DNA of 14,551 nt from an uncultured Oscillibacter sp. (GTDB lineage: Bacteria; Bacillota; Clostridia; Oscillospirales; Oscillospiraceae). The stretch spans positions 1 to 14,551 of the forward strand of contig CAMXNV010000027.1 in the NCBI GenBank assembly GCA_947245315.1. The letters run 5' to 3'. This document shows, in pieces, positions 6,343 to 12,102 of the stretch (position 1 is its first letter; each line of letters starts with the position of its first letter). Both the position numbers and the translations under genes were made by a program. The notes below the pieces were generated by a model. It saw only the letters and a list, made by a program, of their open reading frames with translations. It was not told where the DNA came from and did no database searches.

Positions 6343-6505
6343 TCTCTTCTCACCTGCCAAAATCGTTCGCCTTCTGCTTGCGCAAAAGAGCGCTTGGGGG
6401 TTGCTTGAAGCATGCCGGAACGCCCAAGCGGCCTTTTCCGCCGCTCTGCGTTAAACCGCCCCGCCGCCTTGCCCGGCGGGCCGAAAATCCGGGGCGTTCT
6501 CCGGC
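6343..6505 (-). ncRNA. Structured ~160-nt leader RNA of the kinase operon (candidate cis-regulatory RNA)
   Basis: In the minus-strand transcript, the segment from 6505 to 6492 (GCCGGAGAACGCCC) can pair with the segment from 6425 to 6414 (GGGCGTTCCGGC): 12 base pairs with one 2-nt bulge. This long-range helix encloses two perfect hairpins: CCCGCCG/CGGCGGG (6460-6466 with 6474-6480, 7-nt loop) and AGCGGC/GCCGCT (about 6427-6446, GGAAAAG loop). The predicted transcription start (~6505) falls right at the base of the closing helix. About 70 nt of less structured leader follow before the ribosome site. It matches no riboswitch consensus I recognise, including both cyclic-di-GMP classes. Confidence 0.45.
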
Positions 6506-6511
6506 GCTTTT

Positions 6512-6540
6512 ACAATAGTATATTTTAACTATGCTGTCAA
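6512..6540 (-). promoter_or_regulatory. Promoter of the hybrid-kinase operon
   Basis: On the minus strand, a perfect TTGACA (6540-6535), a 17-nt spacer and TATTGT (6517-6512) are seen. A-rich sequence upstream of the -35 (ACTAAAAAATG near 6560) could act as an UP element. It sits in the AT-rich island (about 6509-6590) of the divergent intergenic region. Strong constitutive-type promoter; no obvious operator is visible. Confidence 0.85.
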
Positions 6541-6659
6541 GAAATACAACCCAACATTTTTTAGTTTATACAGCTTCGATTTTAAAAGGCCCCCCTTTCC
6601 CCGCAAATTTGCCGCGGAAGCCCCGCCGGACGGTCCTCCCGCAGCTTCGCCATCCCGGC

Positions 6660-6688
6660 TTGCCTTCCCCGGCGGGCTATGATATAAT
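6660..6688 (+). promoter_or_regulatory. Predicted promoter of the small secreted protein gene
   Basis: TTGCCT (6660-6665), a 17-nt spacer and a perfect TATAAT (6683-6688). Transcription would start near 6695, 36 nt before the GTG start. It is divergent from the kinase-operon promoter, about 120 bp away. Confidence 0.7.
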
Positions 6689-6730
6689 CAGAGCGGAACC
6701 CCCGGAATTCCCGGAGAGGAGGAACGCGCC

Positions 6731-7147
6731 GTGAAGAGAACCCTTGCCGCCCTGGCCCTGCTGGCCCTGGCGCTTCTTATGATAGCGGGCCGCCCTCACG
6801 GAGGCGGCGAATCCGACCTGGATGCCGTCAGCCGCAGCCCGGCGGCCCGGCTGGAGCTGCCGGACGGGGCCTCGGCTTACGTGGACGGCGAGATGGCCTC
6901 CCTCCGTTCGCTGGCCGGTCTGGCGTTGGTGGCGGCGCCGCTGTCCCCCGCCGATCAGGAGGGGGACTGGCTGTATCGGATTGTGTTCAACCCGGCGGAC
7001 CGGGTGGAGAACGCCCGGGAGATCACCGTCTCGTTTCATGAGCACTATGTTCAGATCAACACGGAGTACTACCAGACGCCCCAGGGCGTGGACTATGAAA
7101 GCGTCCTCCAGTGGGCGGAAGCCAAATTCGACTACTTCCTAAAGTGA
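6731..7147 (+). CDS. Small secreted or membrane-anchored protein of unknown function
   Basis: I do not recognise this 138-residue protein. It begins with a basic KR followed by an uninterrupted Leu/Ala-rich hydrophobic stretch (residues 4-19), ending MIAGRPH: a signal peptide or N-terminal anchor. There is no cysteine, so it is not a lipoprotein. The remaining ~115 residues are predicted to lie outside the membrane. They contain LELPDGASAYVDGEMASL, then DWLYRIVFNPADR and ITVSFHEHYVQINTEYYQ, a beta-rich pattern. The GTG start is supported by an AGGAGG site 8 nt upstream and by the promoter at 6660-6688. It is a single-gene unit between the kinase operon and ftsH; a hairpin at 7225 lies downstream. 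The long hydrophobic leader, good ribosome site and codon use support it being real. Confidence 0.8.
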   Translation: MKRTLAALALLALALLMIAGRPHGGGESDLDAVSRSPAARLELPDGASAYVDGEMASLRSLAGLALVAAPLSPADQEGDWLYRIVFNPADRVENAREITVSFHEHYVQINTEYYQTPQGVDYESVLQWAEAKFDYFLK

Positions 7148-7224
7148 ACCGTCTATCGGAGGTCAGGCCCCCATCTGCCGTTGATCCGTAGGCCTCCCAC
7201 AGGAGTGATTGAAAAAATAAAGCC

Positions 7225-7252
7225 GGGCGGCTATTCGGAGTAATAGCCGCCC
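7225..7252. repeat. Perfect 11-bp hairpin related to the 1416-1495 element
   Basis: GGGCGGCTATT (7225-7235) and AATAGCCGCCC (7242-7252) pair perfectly around a 6-nt loop. The arms share GGGCGGCTA/TAGCCGCCC with the right-hand hairpin of the element at 1416-1495. It follows the secreted-protein gene by about 78 nt but has only a three-T run after it, so it would be a weak terminator. Apart from this hairpin and the ftsH promoter, I see nothing else convincing in 7148-7502. Confidence 0.6.
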
Positions 7253-7386
7253 CTTTGGCTGTTCCGGGGGCCTTGGAAAATGCTTCCAAGCATGGGAGGT
7301 GGGAATATACAAAGGCTTTTAGAGGGCCTGGAAGCCTCCGAGCGTGCAAAGAACGGCTGAATTTACAGAAACTTCATGAAACCGCC

Positions 7387-7415
7387 TTGTGACTTTCCCG
7401 GTTCTGTGATATACT
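7387..7415 (+). promoter_or_regulatory. Predicted promoter of ftsH
   Basis: TTGTGA (7387-7392), a 17-nt spacer and TATACT (7410-7415). A second -10-like TATAAT occurs at 7420-7425 but without a good -35. Transcription would start near 7422, about 80 nt before the ftsH ATG. No CIRCE or CtsR heat-shock operator is seen. Confidence 0.6.
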
Positions 7416-7432
7416 GCGATATAATTTCGCAG
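7414..7432. promoter_or_regulatory. Palindrome over the ftsH promoter (candidate operator)
   Basis: CTGCGATATAATTTCGCAG is a 6-bp inverted repeat (CTGCGA/TCGCAG) with a 7-nt AT-rich centre. It overlaps the end of the predicted -10 and the start site, a classic repressor position. It does not match the CIRCE, CtsR or LexA consensus. It may be chance. Confidence 0.3.
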
Positions 7433-7502
7433 ATTCTTGGACTCTCAAAATTTGCAGTCCGCGCTCCCCCGCGCTTTTCCCCTGAAAGGAGTTATTGCAT
7501 AC

Positions 7503-9719
7503 ATGGACCAAAACAACAACAAAAAACCGGACCAGAATAAAAACAGCAACTGGCGGGGCTTTATCCACCTGATCTGCTGGGCCGTGCTGCTGGCGGTGCT
7601 GGTGAGCTACGCCACCACCTACATGACCAGCATGGGCCGCCAGGCCAGCTCCGTGGAGCTGGAGTACAGCCGGTTCCTGGACATGCTGGACGCCGGAGAA
7701 GTGGCCGCCGTGGACTTTGACAACAGCGAGTCCATCCTGGTCATCACCCCGGTGGACGGCTACGTCTACACCGACGGGGAGGGAACGGCTTACACCAAGG
7801 CCACCTTTGAGGACGAGACCCCGGGCTACACCTTCACCAACGCCCTGGGCCAGGAGCAGAGGACCTTCCTGAAATTCTTCACCGTCCAGCTCCAGTCCTA
7901 CGACGCCATCGTGGAGCACATCCGGGAGCTGGACCAGGCGAACCCCTCCGGCGGGGAGGGCATCCGCATCAACCAGGACTACCAGCCCCCCATGAGCCCC
8001 ATCCTCCTCTTCCTGGTGAACCTGGCCCCCTTCTTCATCATCATCCTGGTGATGAGCCTGGTCATGAACTGGATGGCCAAGAAGGGCATGGGCGGCATCG
8101 GGGGCATCGGAGGCGTGGGCAAGTCCAACGCCAAGGTCTATATGGAGAAGTCCACCGGCGTCACCTTCCGGGACGTGGCCGGGCAGGACGAGGCCAAGGA
8201 GTCCCTGACGGAGATCATCGACTTCCTCCACAACCCCGGCAAGTACACGGAGATCGGCGCCAAGCTCCCCAAGGGCGCCCTGCTGGTGGGCCCCCCGGGC
8301 ACCGGCAAGACCCTGCTGGCCAAGGCTGTGGCCGGAGAGGCCAACGTGCCCTTCTTCTCCATCTCCGGCTCCGACTTTGTGGAGATGTTCGTGGGCGTGG
8401 GCGCGTCCCGGGTCCGGGACCTCTTTAAGGAGGCCAGCAAGGTGGCCCCCTGCATCGTCTTCATCGACGAGATCGACACCATCGGCAAATCCCGGGACAA
8501 CCGCATGGGCGGCAACGACGAGCGGGAGCAGACCCTGAACCAGCTCCTGGCGGAGATGGACGGCTTCGACCCCACCAAGGGCGTCATCCTCCTGGCGGCC
8601 ACCAACCGGCCGGAGGTCCTGGACCAGGCTCTGCTGCGGCCCGGGCGGTTCGACCGGCGGATCACCATCGACCGGCCCAACCTGGCGGGGCGCATCGCCA
8701 CCCTGGAGGTCCACACCCGGAACATCAAGCTGGGGGAGGACGTGAACCTGAAGAAGGTGGCCCTGGCTACCGCCGGGTGTGTGGGCGCGGACCTGGCCAA
8801 CTTGGTGAACGAGGCGGCTCTCCGGGCTGTGCGGAAGGGCCGGAAGCTGGTGAGCCAGGAGGACATGCTGGCCGCCTTCGAGCTGGTCATCGCCGGAACG
8901 GAGAAGAAGGGCAGCGTCCTCACGGAGTTCGAGAAGAAGCTGGTGGCCTACCACGAGGTGGGACACGCCATGGTGGCCTATAAGCAGAAGAACACGGAGC
9001 CGGTGCAGAAGATTACCATCGTCCCCCACACCCAGGGCTCCCTGGGCTACACCCTGCTGATGCCCGAGGAGGACAAGACGGAGCTCCGCACCAAGGAAGA
9101 GCTCATGGCCAAGATCACCGTCTCCATGGGCGGTCGGGCCGCCGAGGAGGTGGTCATGGACACCATGACCAACGGGGCCTCCCAGGACATCCAGGACGCG
9201 ACAAACGTGGCCCGGAACATGGTGGCCATGTTCGGCATGAGCGAGGAGTTCGGCATGATGGCCCTGGCCTCCCGGAGGAACCAGTACCTGGACGGGGGCT
9301 ATGGCATGGACTGCGCCCAGGACACCGCCGCCCGGATGGACAAGGCCGTCAAGGTCCTGCTGGACGAGGCGTACAAGACCGCCGTGGAGGTCATCCGGGA
9401 GAACCGGGAGGACATGGACAAGGTGGTGGCCTACCTGCTGGAGAAGGAGACCATCACCGGCGCGGAGATGGTGGCCATCATTGAGGGCCGGGACCCCGCC
9501 CTGGTGGAGAACCCCTATGCCTCCACCCGCCCGGCGGAGATCGAGGCCCCAGCCAAGAAGGTGCACATGATCTCCGAGAAGATCCTGGCCCCGGAGGAGC
9601 TGGAGGCGGCTCCGGAAGCCGCGCCGGAGGAGGCTCCCGAGGCGGCGGAGGCCGCGCCGGAAGCCGTCCCGGAGGAAGAGGCGGCCCCGGAGGAGGCTCC
9701 GGAGACGGAGGAACCCTGA
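7503..9719 (+). CDS. ftsH: ATP-dependent zinc metalloprotease FtsH
   Basis: FtsH is the membrane-bound AAA+ protease that degrades damaged membrane proteins and selected regulators. Visible in order in 738 residues: TM1 (about 21-38), an extracytoplasmic domain, TM2 (166-188), a Gly/Met-rich linker (195-206), Walker A GPPGTGKT (263-270), pore loop around FVEMFVGVG (292-300), Walker B VFIDEID (319-325), second region of homology ending in arginine fingers near R382/R385, and the zinc site HEVGH (484-488) with third ligand D562. HEVGH replaces the usual HEAGH, a tolerated change. The last ~40 residues are an unusual Glu/Pro/Ala repeat tail. The ATG at 7503 follows AAAGGAG with an 11-nt gap; the upstream TTG at 7437 lies in the promoter region and is rejected. 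The GNAT gene follows 74 nt downstream. Confidence 0.97.
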   Translation: MDQNNNKKPDQNKNSNWRGFIHLICWAVLLAVLVSYATTYMTSMGRQASSVELEYSRFLDMLDAGEVAAVDFDNSESILVITPVDGYVYTDGEGTAYTKATFEDETPGYTFTNALGQEQRTFLKFFTVQLQSYDAIVEHIRELDQANPSGGEGIRINQDYQPPMSPILLFLVNLAPFFIIILVMSLVMNWMAKKGMGGIGGIGGVGKSNAKVYMEKSTGVTFRDVAGQDEAKESLTEIIDFLHNPGKYTEIGAKLPKGALLVGPPGTGKTLLAKAVAGEANVPFFSISGSDFVEMFVGVGASRVRDLFKEASKVAPCIVFIDEIDTIGKSRDNRMGGNDEREQTLNQLLAEMDGFDPTKGVILLAATNRPEVLDQALLRPGRFDRRITIDRPNLAGRIATLEVHTRNIKLGEDVNLKKVALATAGCVGADLANLVNEAALRAVRKGRKLVSQEDMLAAFELVIAGTEKKGSVLTEFEKKLVAYHEVGHAMVAYKQKNTEPVQKITIVPHTQGSLGYTLLMPEEDKTELRTKEELMAKITVSMGGRAAEEVVMDTMTNGASQDIQDATNVARNMVAMFGMSEEFGMMALASRRNQYLDGGYGMDCAQDTAARMDKAVKVLLDEAYKTAVEVIRENREDMDKVVAYLLEKETITGAEMVAIIEGRDPALVENPYASTRPAEIEAPAKKVHMISEKILAPEELEAAPEAAPEEAPEAAEAAPEAVPEEEAAPEEAPETEEP

Positions 9720-9727
9720 ACCCAGGA

Positions 9728-9751
9728 AAGGCGCGCCCTCCGGCGCGCCTT
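9728..9751 (+). terminator. Strong GC hairpin after ftsH (attenuator or partial terminator)
   Basis: AAGGCGCGCC (9728-9737), loop CTCC, GGCGCGCCTT (9742-9751): a perfect 10-bp stem starting 9 nt after the ftsH stop. It is followed by CCCTGAG, with no T-run, so full Rho-independent termination is doubtful. More likely it protects the ftsH message or reduces read-through into the GNAT gene, which has no promoter of its own visible. Confidence 0.5.
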
Positions 9752-9793
9752 CCCTGAGAGAATAACGTTTGAAAAGAGAGAGGAGTGCCTGCT

Positions 9794-10318
9794 ATGATTC
9801 GCAAAGCCACAGCCGGGGACCTGCCCAAGATCGGGGAGATTTACGACGCCATCTTCGACCTGGAGGAGCAGGGGGCCCCCGTGTACACCAACTGGCTCCG
9901 GGGGACCTATCCCACGGTGGAGACCGCCCGCCAGGTGCTGGAGGCCGGGACCCTTTACGTGGGCGAGGAGGACGGCACCGTCTGGGGGGTGGCGAACCTC
10001 AACGATATCCAGCTGCCGGAGTACGACAACATCCCCTGGACCATCCCCGCGGAGCGGGAGGAGGTGGCCGTCATCCATACCATGTGCATCCACCCCGCCC
10101 ACGCCGGAAAGGGCTACGCCCGGAAAATGATCGCCTTCTGTGAGGAGACCGCCAGGACCCAGGGCAAGAAGGTCATGCGCTTCGACACCTGGGAGGGCAA
10201 CGCCCCGGCCAACCACCTGTATCCCAACCTGGGCTACCACCTGGCCGGAGCCACGGAATTCTTCTTCCAGGGGTACATTCACGAAATTCTGAACTGCTAC
10301 GAAAAAGCGCTGGTCTGA
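9794..10318 (+). CDS. GNAT-family N-acetyltransferase
   Basis: This 174-residue protein spans a whole GNAT domain: N-terminal MIRKATAGDLPKIGEIY typical of the fold's first strand and helix, motif A strand VAVIHTMCIHP (91-101) followed by the acetyl-CoA loop HAGKGYA (103-109), and motif B residues N137, Y143, G147 (NHLYPNLGY). It would transfer acetyl from acetyl-CoA to an amine; the acceptor cannot be told from sequence. The ATG at 9794 is preferred over GTG at 9785, because GAGGAG (9780-9785) lies 8 nt upstream. It sits 74 nt after ftsH with no recognisable promoter between, so co-transcription through the hairpin is likely. It ends in a strong terminator. Confidence 0.92.
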   Translation: MIRKATAGDLPKIGEIYDAIFDLEEQGAPVYTNWLRGTYPTVETARQVLEAGTLYVGEEDGTVWGVANLNDIQLPEYDNIPWTIPAEREEVAVIHTMCIHPAHAGKGYARKMIAFCEETARTQGKKVMRFDTWEGNAPANHLYPNLGYHLAGATEFFFQGYIHEILNCYEKALV

Positions 10319-10322
10319 CAGC

Positions 10323-10361
10323 ATCCCCCTCATTGTTCTTGACAATGGGGGGATTTTTTTT
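10323..10361 (+). terminator. Intrinsic terminator of the ftsH-GNAT unit
   Basis: ATCCCCC-T-CATTGT (10323-10336) pairs with ACAATGGGGGGAT (10342-10354) with one bulged T and a 5-nt loop, followed by eight T (10354-10361). It begins 5 nt after the GNAT stop. It is the strongest terminator in the window. Confidence 0.9.
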
Positions 10362-10366
10362 ATAAT
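10339..10366 (+). promoter_or_regulatory. malQ promoter embedded in the preceding terminator
   Basis: A perfect TTGACA (10339-10344), spacer of 16 nt and perfect TATAAT (10361-10366). The -35 lies in the loop and right arm of the terminator hairpin, the spacer is the rest of the stem plus the T-run, and the -10 begins on the last T. Transcription would start near 10373, about 60 nt before the malQ ATG. Confidence 0.8.
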
Positions 10367-10434
10367 ATGGAGATGGTTCGACCGTGTTTCAACAGAGCCG
10401 AGCCGCCTTGAAAACAGAAGTGGAGGTCTTGCTT

Positions 10435-11955
10435 ATGAAGCGTTCCGCAGGTATACTCCTGCCTATTTTTTCCCTGCCCTCGGACTACGGGATCGGCTCC
10501 CTGGGGACGGAGGCCCGCTCCTTCGCCAACTTTCTCCAGGACGCCGGGCAGTCCTGGTGGCAGATTCTCCCCGTGGGCCCCGCCGGGGCGGGGGACTCCC
10601 CCTATGCCAGCGAGTCCACCTTCGCGGGCAACCCCCTGTTCATCGACCTGGAGCTCCTGGAGAAGGAGGGCCTGCTGACGGCGGAGGAGCTGGCCTCCGC
10701 CCGGGTCCCGGCGGGGGACCGGATTGACTACGGCCACCTGCGGGAGACCCGGGAGCCCCTTCTGCGCAAGGCTTTCTCCCGGGTCAGCGGCGAGACGGCG
10801 GAGGCCGCCCACTCCTTCGCGGAGCGGAACCCCTGGGTCCGGGAGTACGCCCTCTACCGGGCCGCCAAGCGGCACTTTGACAACCTGCCCTGGTTCCAGT
10901 GGCCGGACCCGGGCCTCCGGCGCCACGAGCCCGTGGCCGTGGAGCACTGGCGGGGCGAGCTGGCGGAGGAGGTGGCCTTCCACGTCTGCGTTCAGCACTG
11001 GTTCTTCACCCAGTGGGCGGCGCTGAAGAGCTATGTCAACGGCCTGGGCCTGGGCCTCATCGGGGACCTGCCCATCTACGTCTCCCTGGACTCCGCCGAC
11101 GTGTGGAGCGAGCGGGGGGAGTTCCTCCTGGACGGGGAGGGGAAGCCCTCCAAAGTGGCCGGGGTGCCGCCGGACTACTTCTCCGAGGACGGGCAGCTCT
11201 GGGGCAACCCCCTGTACGACTGGGCCGCCATGAAGCGCAACGGCTTCGGCTGGTGGATCCGCCGGGTGGAGGGGGCCGCCAAGCTCTTCGACGTCATCCG
11301 GCTGGACCACTTCCGGGGGCTGGAGAGCTATTGGGCCGTGCCCGCAGAGGCCGAGACCGCCCGGACGGGGGCCTGGGAGAAGGGGCCCGGCATGGACCTC
11401 CTGGGGGTGCTGACCAGCTGGTTCCAGGGGGTGGCCTTCATCGCCGAGGATTTGGGCATCCTGACGGAGGAGGTCCACCGGCTCCGGGAGGCCTCCGGCC
11501 TGCCGGGGATGAAGGTGCTGGAGTTTGCCTTCTCGGATCCCGGGAACGCCTACCTCCCCCACAACTACGCCCCCCACTGCGTCTGCTACACGGGAACCCA
11601 TGACAACGACACCGCCGCCGGCTGGTACGCCTCCGCCGGGGAGGAGGAGCGGGCCTTTGCCCAGCGCTACCTGGGCGTCTCGGGGGCGGAGGAGGTCCGC
11701 CGGGCCCTGCTCCGGGCGGGCCAGGGCAGCGTGGCGGAGCTGTTCGTCGCCCAGCTCCAAGACTACCTGGGCCTGGGCAGCGAGAGCCGGATCAACGTCC
11801 CCGGCGTCGGCCAGGGCAACTGGCGCTGGCGGCTGCGCCCCGGCCAGGCCTCGGCGGCCCTGGCGGAGGAAATCCGGAGCCTGACCGCCCTCTACGGCCG
11901 GTGCCCCTGGCAGCCGGAGCCGAAGACAACCGGCGAAACCGACGAAGAGGAGTAA
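10435..11955 (+). CDS. malQ: 4-alpha-glucanotransferase (amylomaltase, GH77)
   Basis: MalQ transfers alpha-1,4-glucan segments between maltodextrins (disproportionation) in the cytoplasm, serving glycogen, starch or maltodextrin use. The 506-residue length fits the family. GH77 signatures are complete: opening MKRSAGILLPIFSLPSDYGI, GAGDSPYAS (51-59), LIGDLPIYV (208-216), nucleophile D291 in IRLDHFRG, acid/base E338 in FIAEDLG, third carboxylate D390 in YTGTHDNDT, and the closing PGVGQGNWRWRL (456-467). The ATG at 10435 follows GGAGGT with a 7-nt gap; an upstream GTG at 10384 is not favoured. No glycogen phosphorylase, branching enzyme or maltose transporter is adjacent, so it stands alone in its own transcription unit. 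The last ~15 residues are a charged tail. Confidence 0.97.
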   Translation: MKRSAGILLPIFSLPSDYGIGSLGTEARSFANFLQDAGQSWWQILPVGPAGAGDSPYASESTFAGNPLFIDLELLEKEGLLTAEELASARVPAGDRIDYGHLRETREPLLRKAFSRVSGETAEAAHSFAERNPWVREYALYRAAKRHFDNLPWFQWPDPGLRRHEPVAVEHWRGELAEEVAFHVCVQHWFFTQWAALKSYVNGLGLGLIGDLPIYVSLDSADVWSERGEFLLDGEGKPSKVAGVPPDYFSEDGQLWGNPLYDWAAMKRNGFGWWIRRVEGAAKLFDVIRLDHFRGLESYWAVPAEAETARTGAWEKGPGMDLLGVLTSWFQGVAFIAEDLGILTEEVHRLREASGLPGMKVLEFAFSDPGNAYLPHNYAPHCVCYTGTHDNDTAAGWYASAGEEERAFAQRYLGVSGAEEVRRALLRAGQGSVAELFVAQLQDYLGLGSESRINVPGVGQGNWRWRLRPGQASAALAEEIRSLTALYGRCPWQPEPKTTGETDEEE

Positions 11956-11956
11956 T

Positions 11957-11980
11957 ATTTTTGGTTGAATCGCCAAAAAT
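11957..11980 (+). terminator. Weak AT-rich hairpin after malQ
   Basis: ATTTTTGG (11957-11964) pairs with CCAAAAAT (11973-11980) around an 8-nt loop, one base after the malQ stop codon. Stem stability is low and the following sequence is TTGCG, so termination would be inefficient. It overlaps the direct repeats described next. Confidence 0.3.
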
Positions 11981-11995
11981 TTGCGTAAAATTTGC
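11976..11995 (+). promoter_or_regulatory. 11-bp-phased direct repeat upstream of the phosphate transporter (Pho-box-like)
   Basis: AAAATTTGC occurs twice (11976-11984 and 11987-11995) with an exact 11-bp period; read as TTTGCR-N5-TTTGCA it has the geometry of PhoB/PhoP operators, which are direct hexamer or heptamer repeats on one helical face. It lies about 42 bp upstream of the predicted -10 of a Na+/Pi transporter gene. The bases are not the standard TTAACA or CTGTCAT, so the regulator is unproven. Confidence 0.4.
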
Positions 11996-12036
11996 ATTTG
12001 TGAAAAGTGCCGCTATCCCGCCCGGGGTTCTACATA

Positions 12037-12042
12037 TATAAT
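12037..12042 (+). promoter_or_regulatory. -10 box of the phosphate transporter gene
   Basis: A perfect TATAAT at 12037-12042 lies about 60 nt before the start codon. At the proper distance upstream the sequence reads CTATCC or similar, with no recognisable -35. A promoter with a good -10 but no -35 is the expected picture for activator-dependent transcription. Confidence 0.5.
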
Positions 12043-12102
12043 GGGGATGTCACATAAGATGGAGCGTTCCACAGAGACGGGCGCGGAAGTGAGGAAATGA
12101 GC

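Noticed and set aside
4372..6408. 678-codon open frame antisense to the hybrid kinase
   Set aside because: Composition artefact of high GC at third positions (His/Val/Leu/Gly-rich, no motifs). The kinase has every catalytic motif.
6531..6734. 67-codon plus-strand open frame in the divergent intergenic region
   Set aside because: It spans the kinase promoter and the -10 of the next gene, lacks a Shine-Dalgarno site and has no signal or domain features.
7056..7349. 97-codon minus-strand open frame downstream of the small secreted protein
   Set aside because: It overlaps the 3' end of that gene antisense, runs through the 7225 hairpin, and shows no ribosome site or recognisable sequence.
7437..7502. 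Upstream TTG start for ftsH
   Set aside because: It lies only ~15 nt after the predicted transcription start without a ribosome site, and FtsH proteins normally start shortly before TM1, as the ATG at 7503 does.
7374..9566. 730-codon open frame antisense to ftsH
   Set aside because: It is a mirror of the GC-rich ftsH coding sequence: low-complexity His/Gly/Leu/Val composition, no domain, no ribosome site. ftsH is certain.
10360..11997. 545-codon open frame antisense to malQ
   Set aside because: Same artefact; Pro/Gly/Leu-rich with no recognisable domain, and it covers the malQ promoter and terminator region.
11997..12005. Spo0A box TTTGTGAAA upstream of the phosphate transporter
   Set aside because: The mismatch is in the core C of TTTGTCRAA, and the perfect phased repeats next to it give a better explanation. 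Kept only as an alternative.
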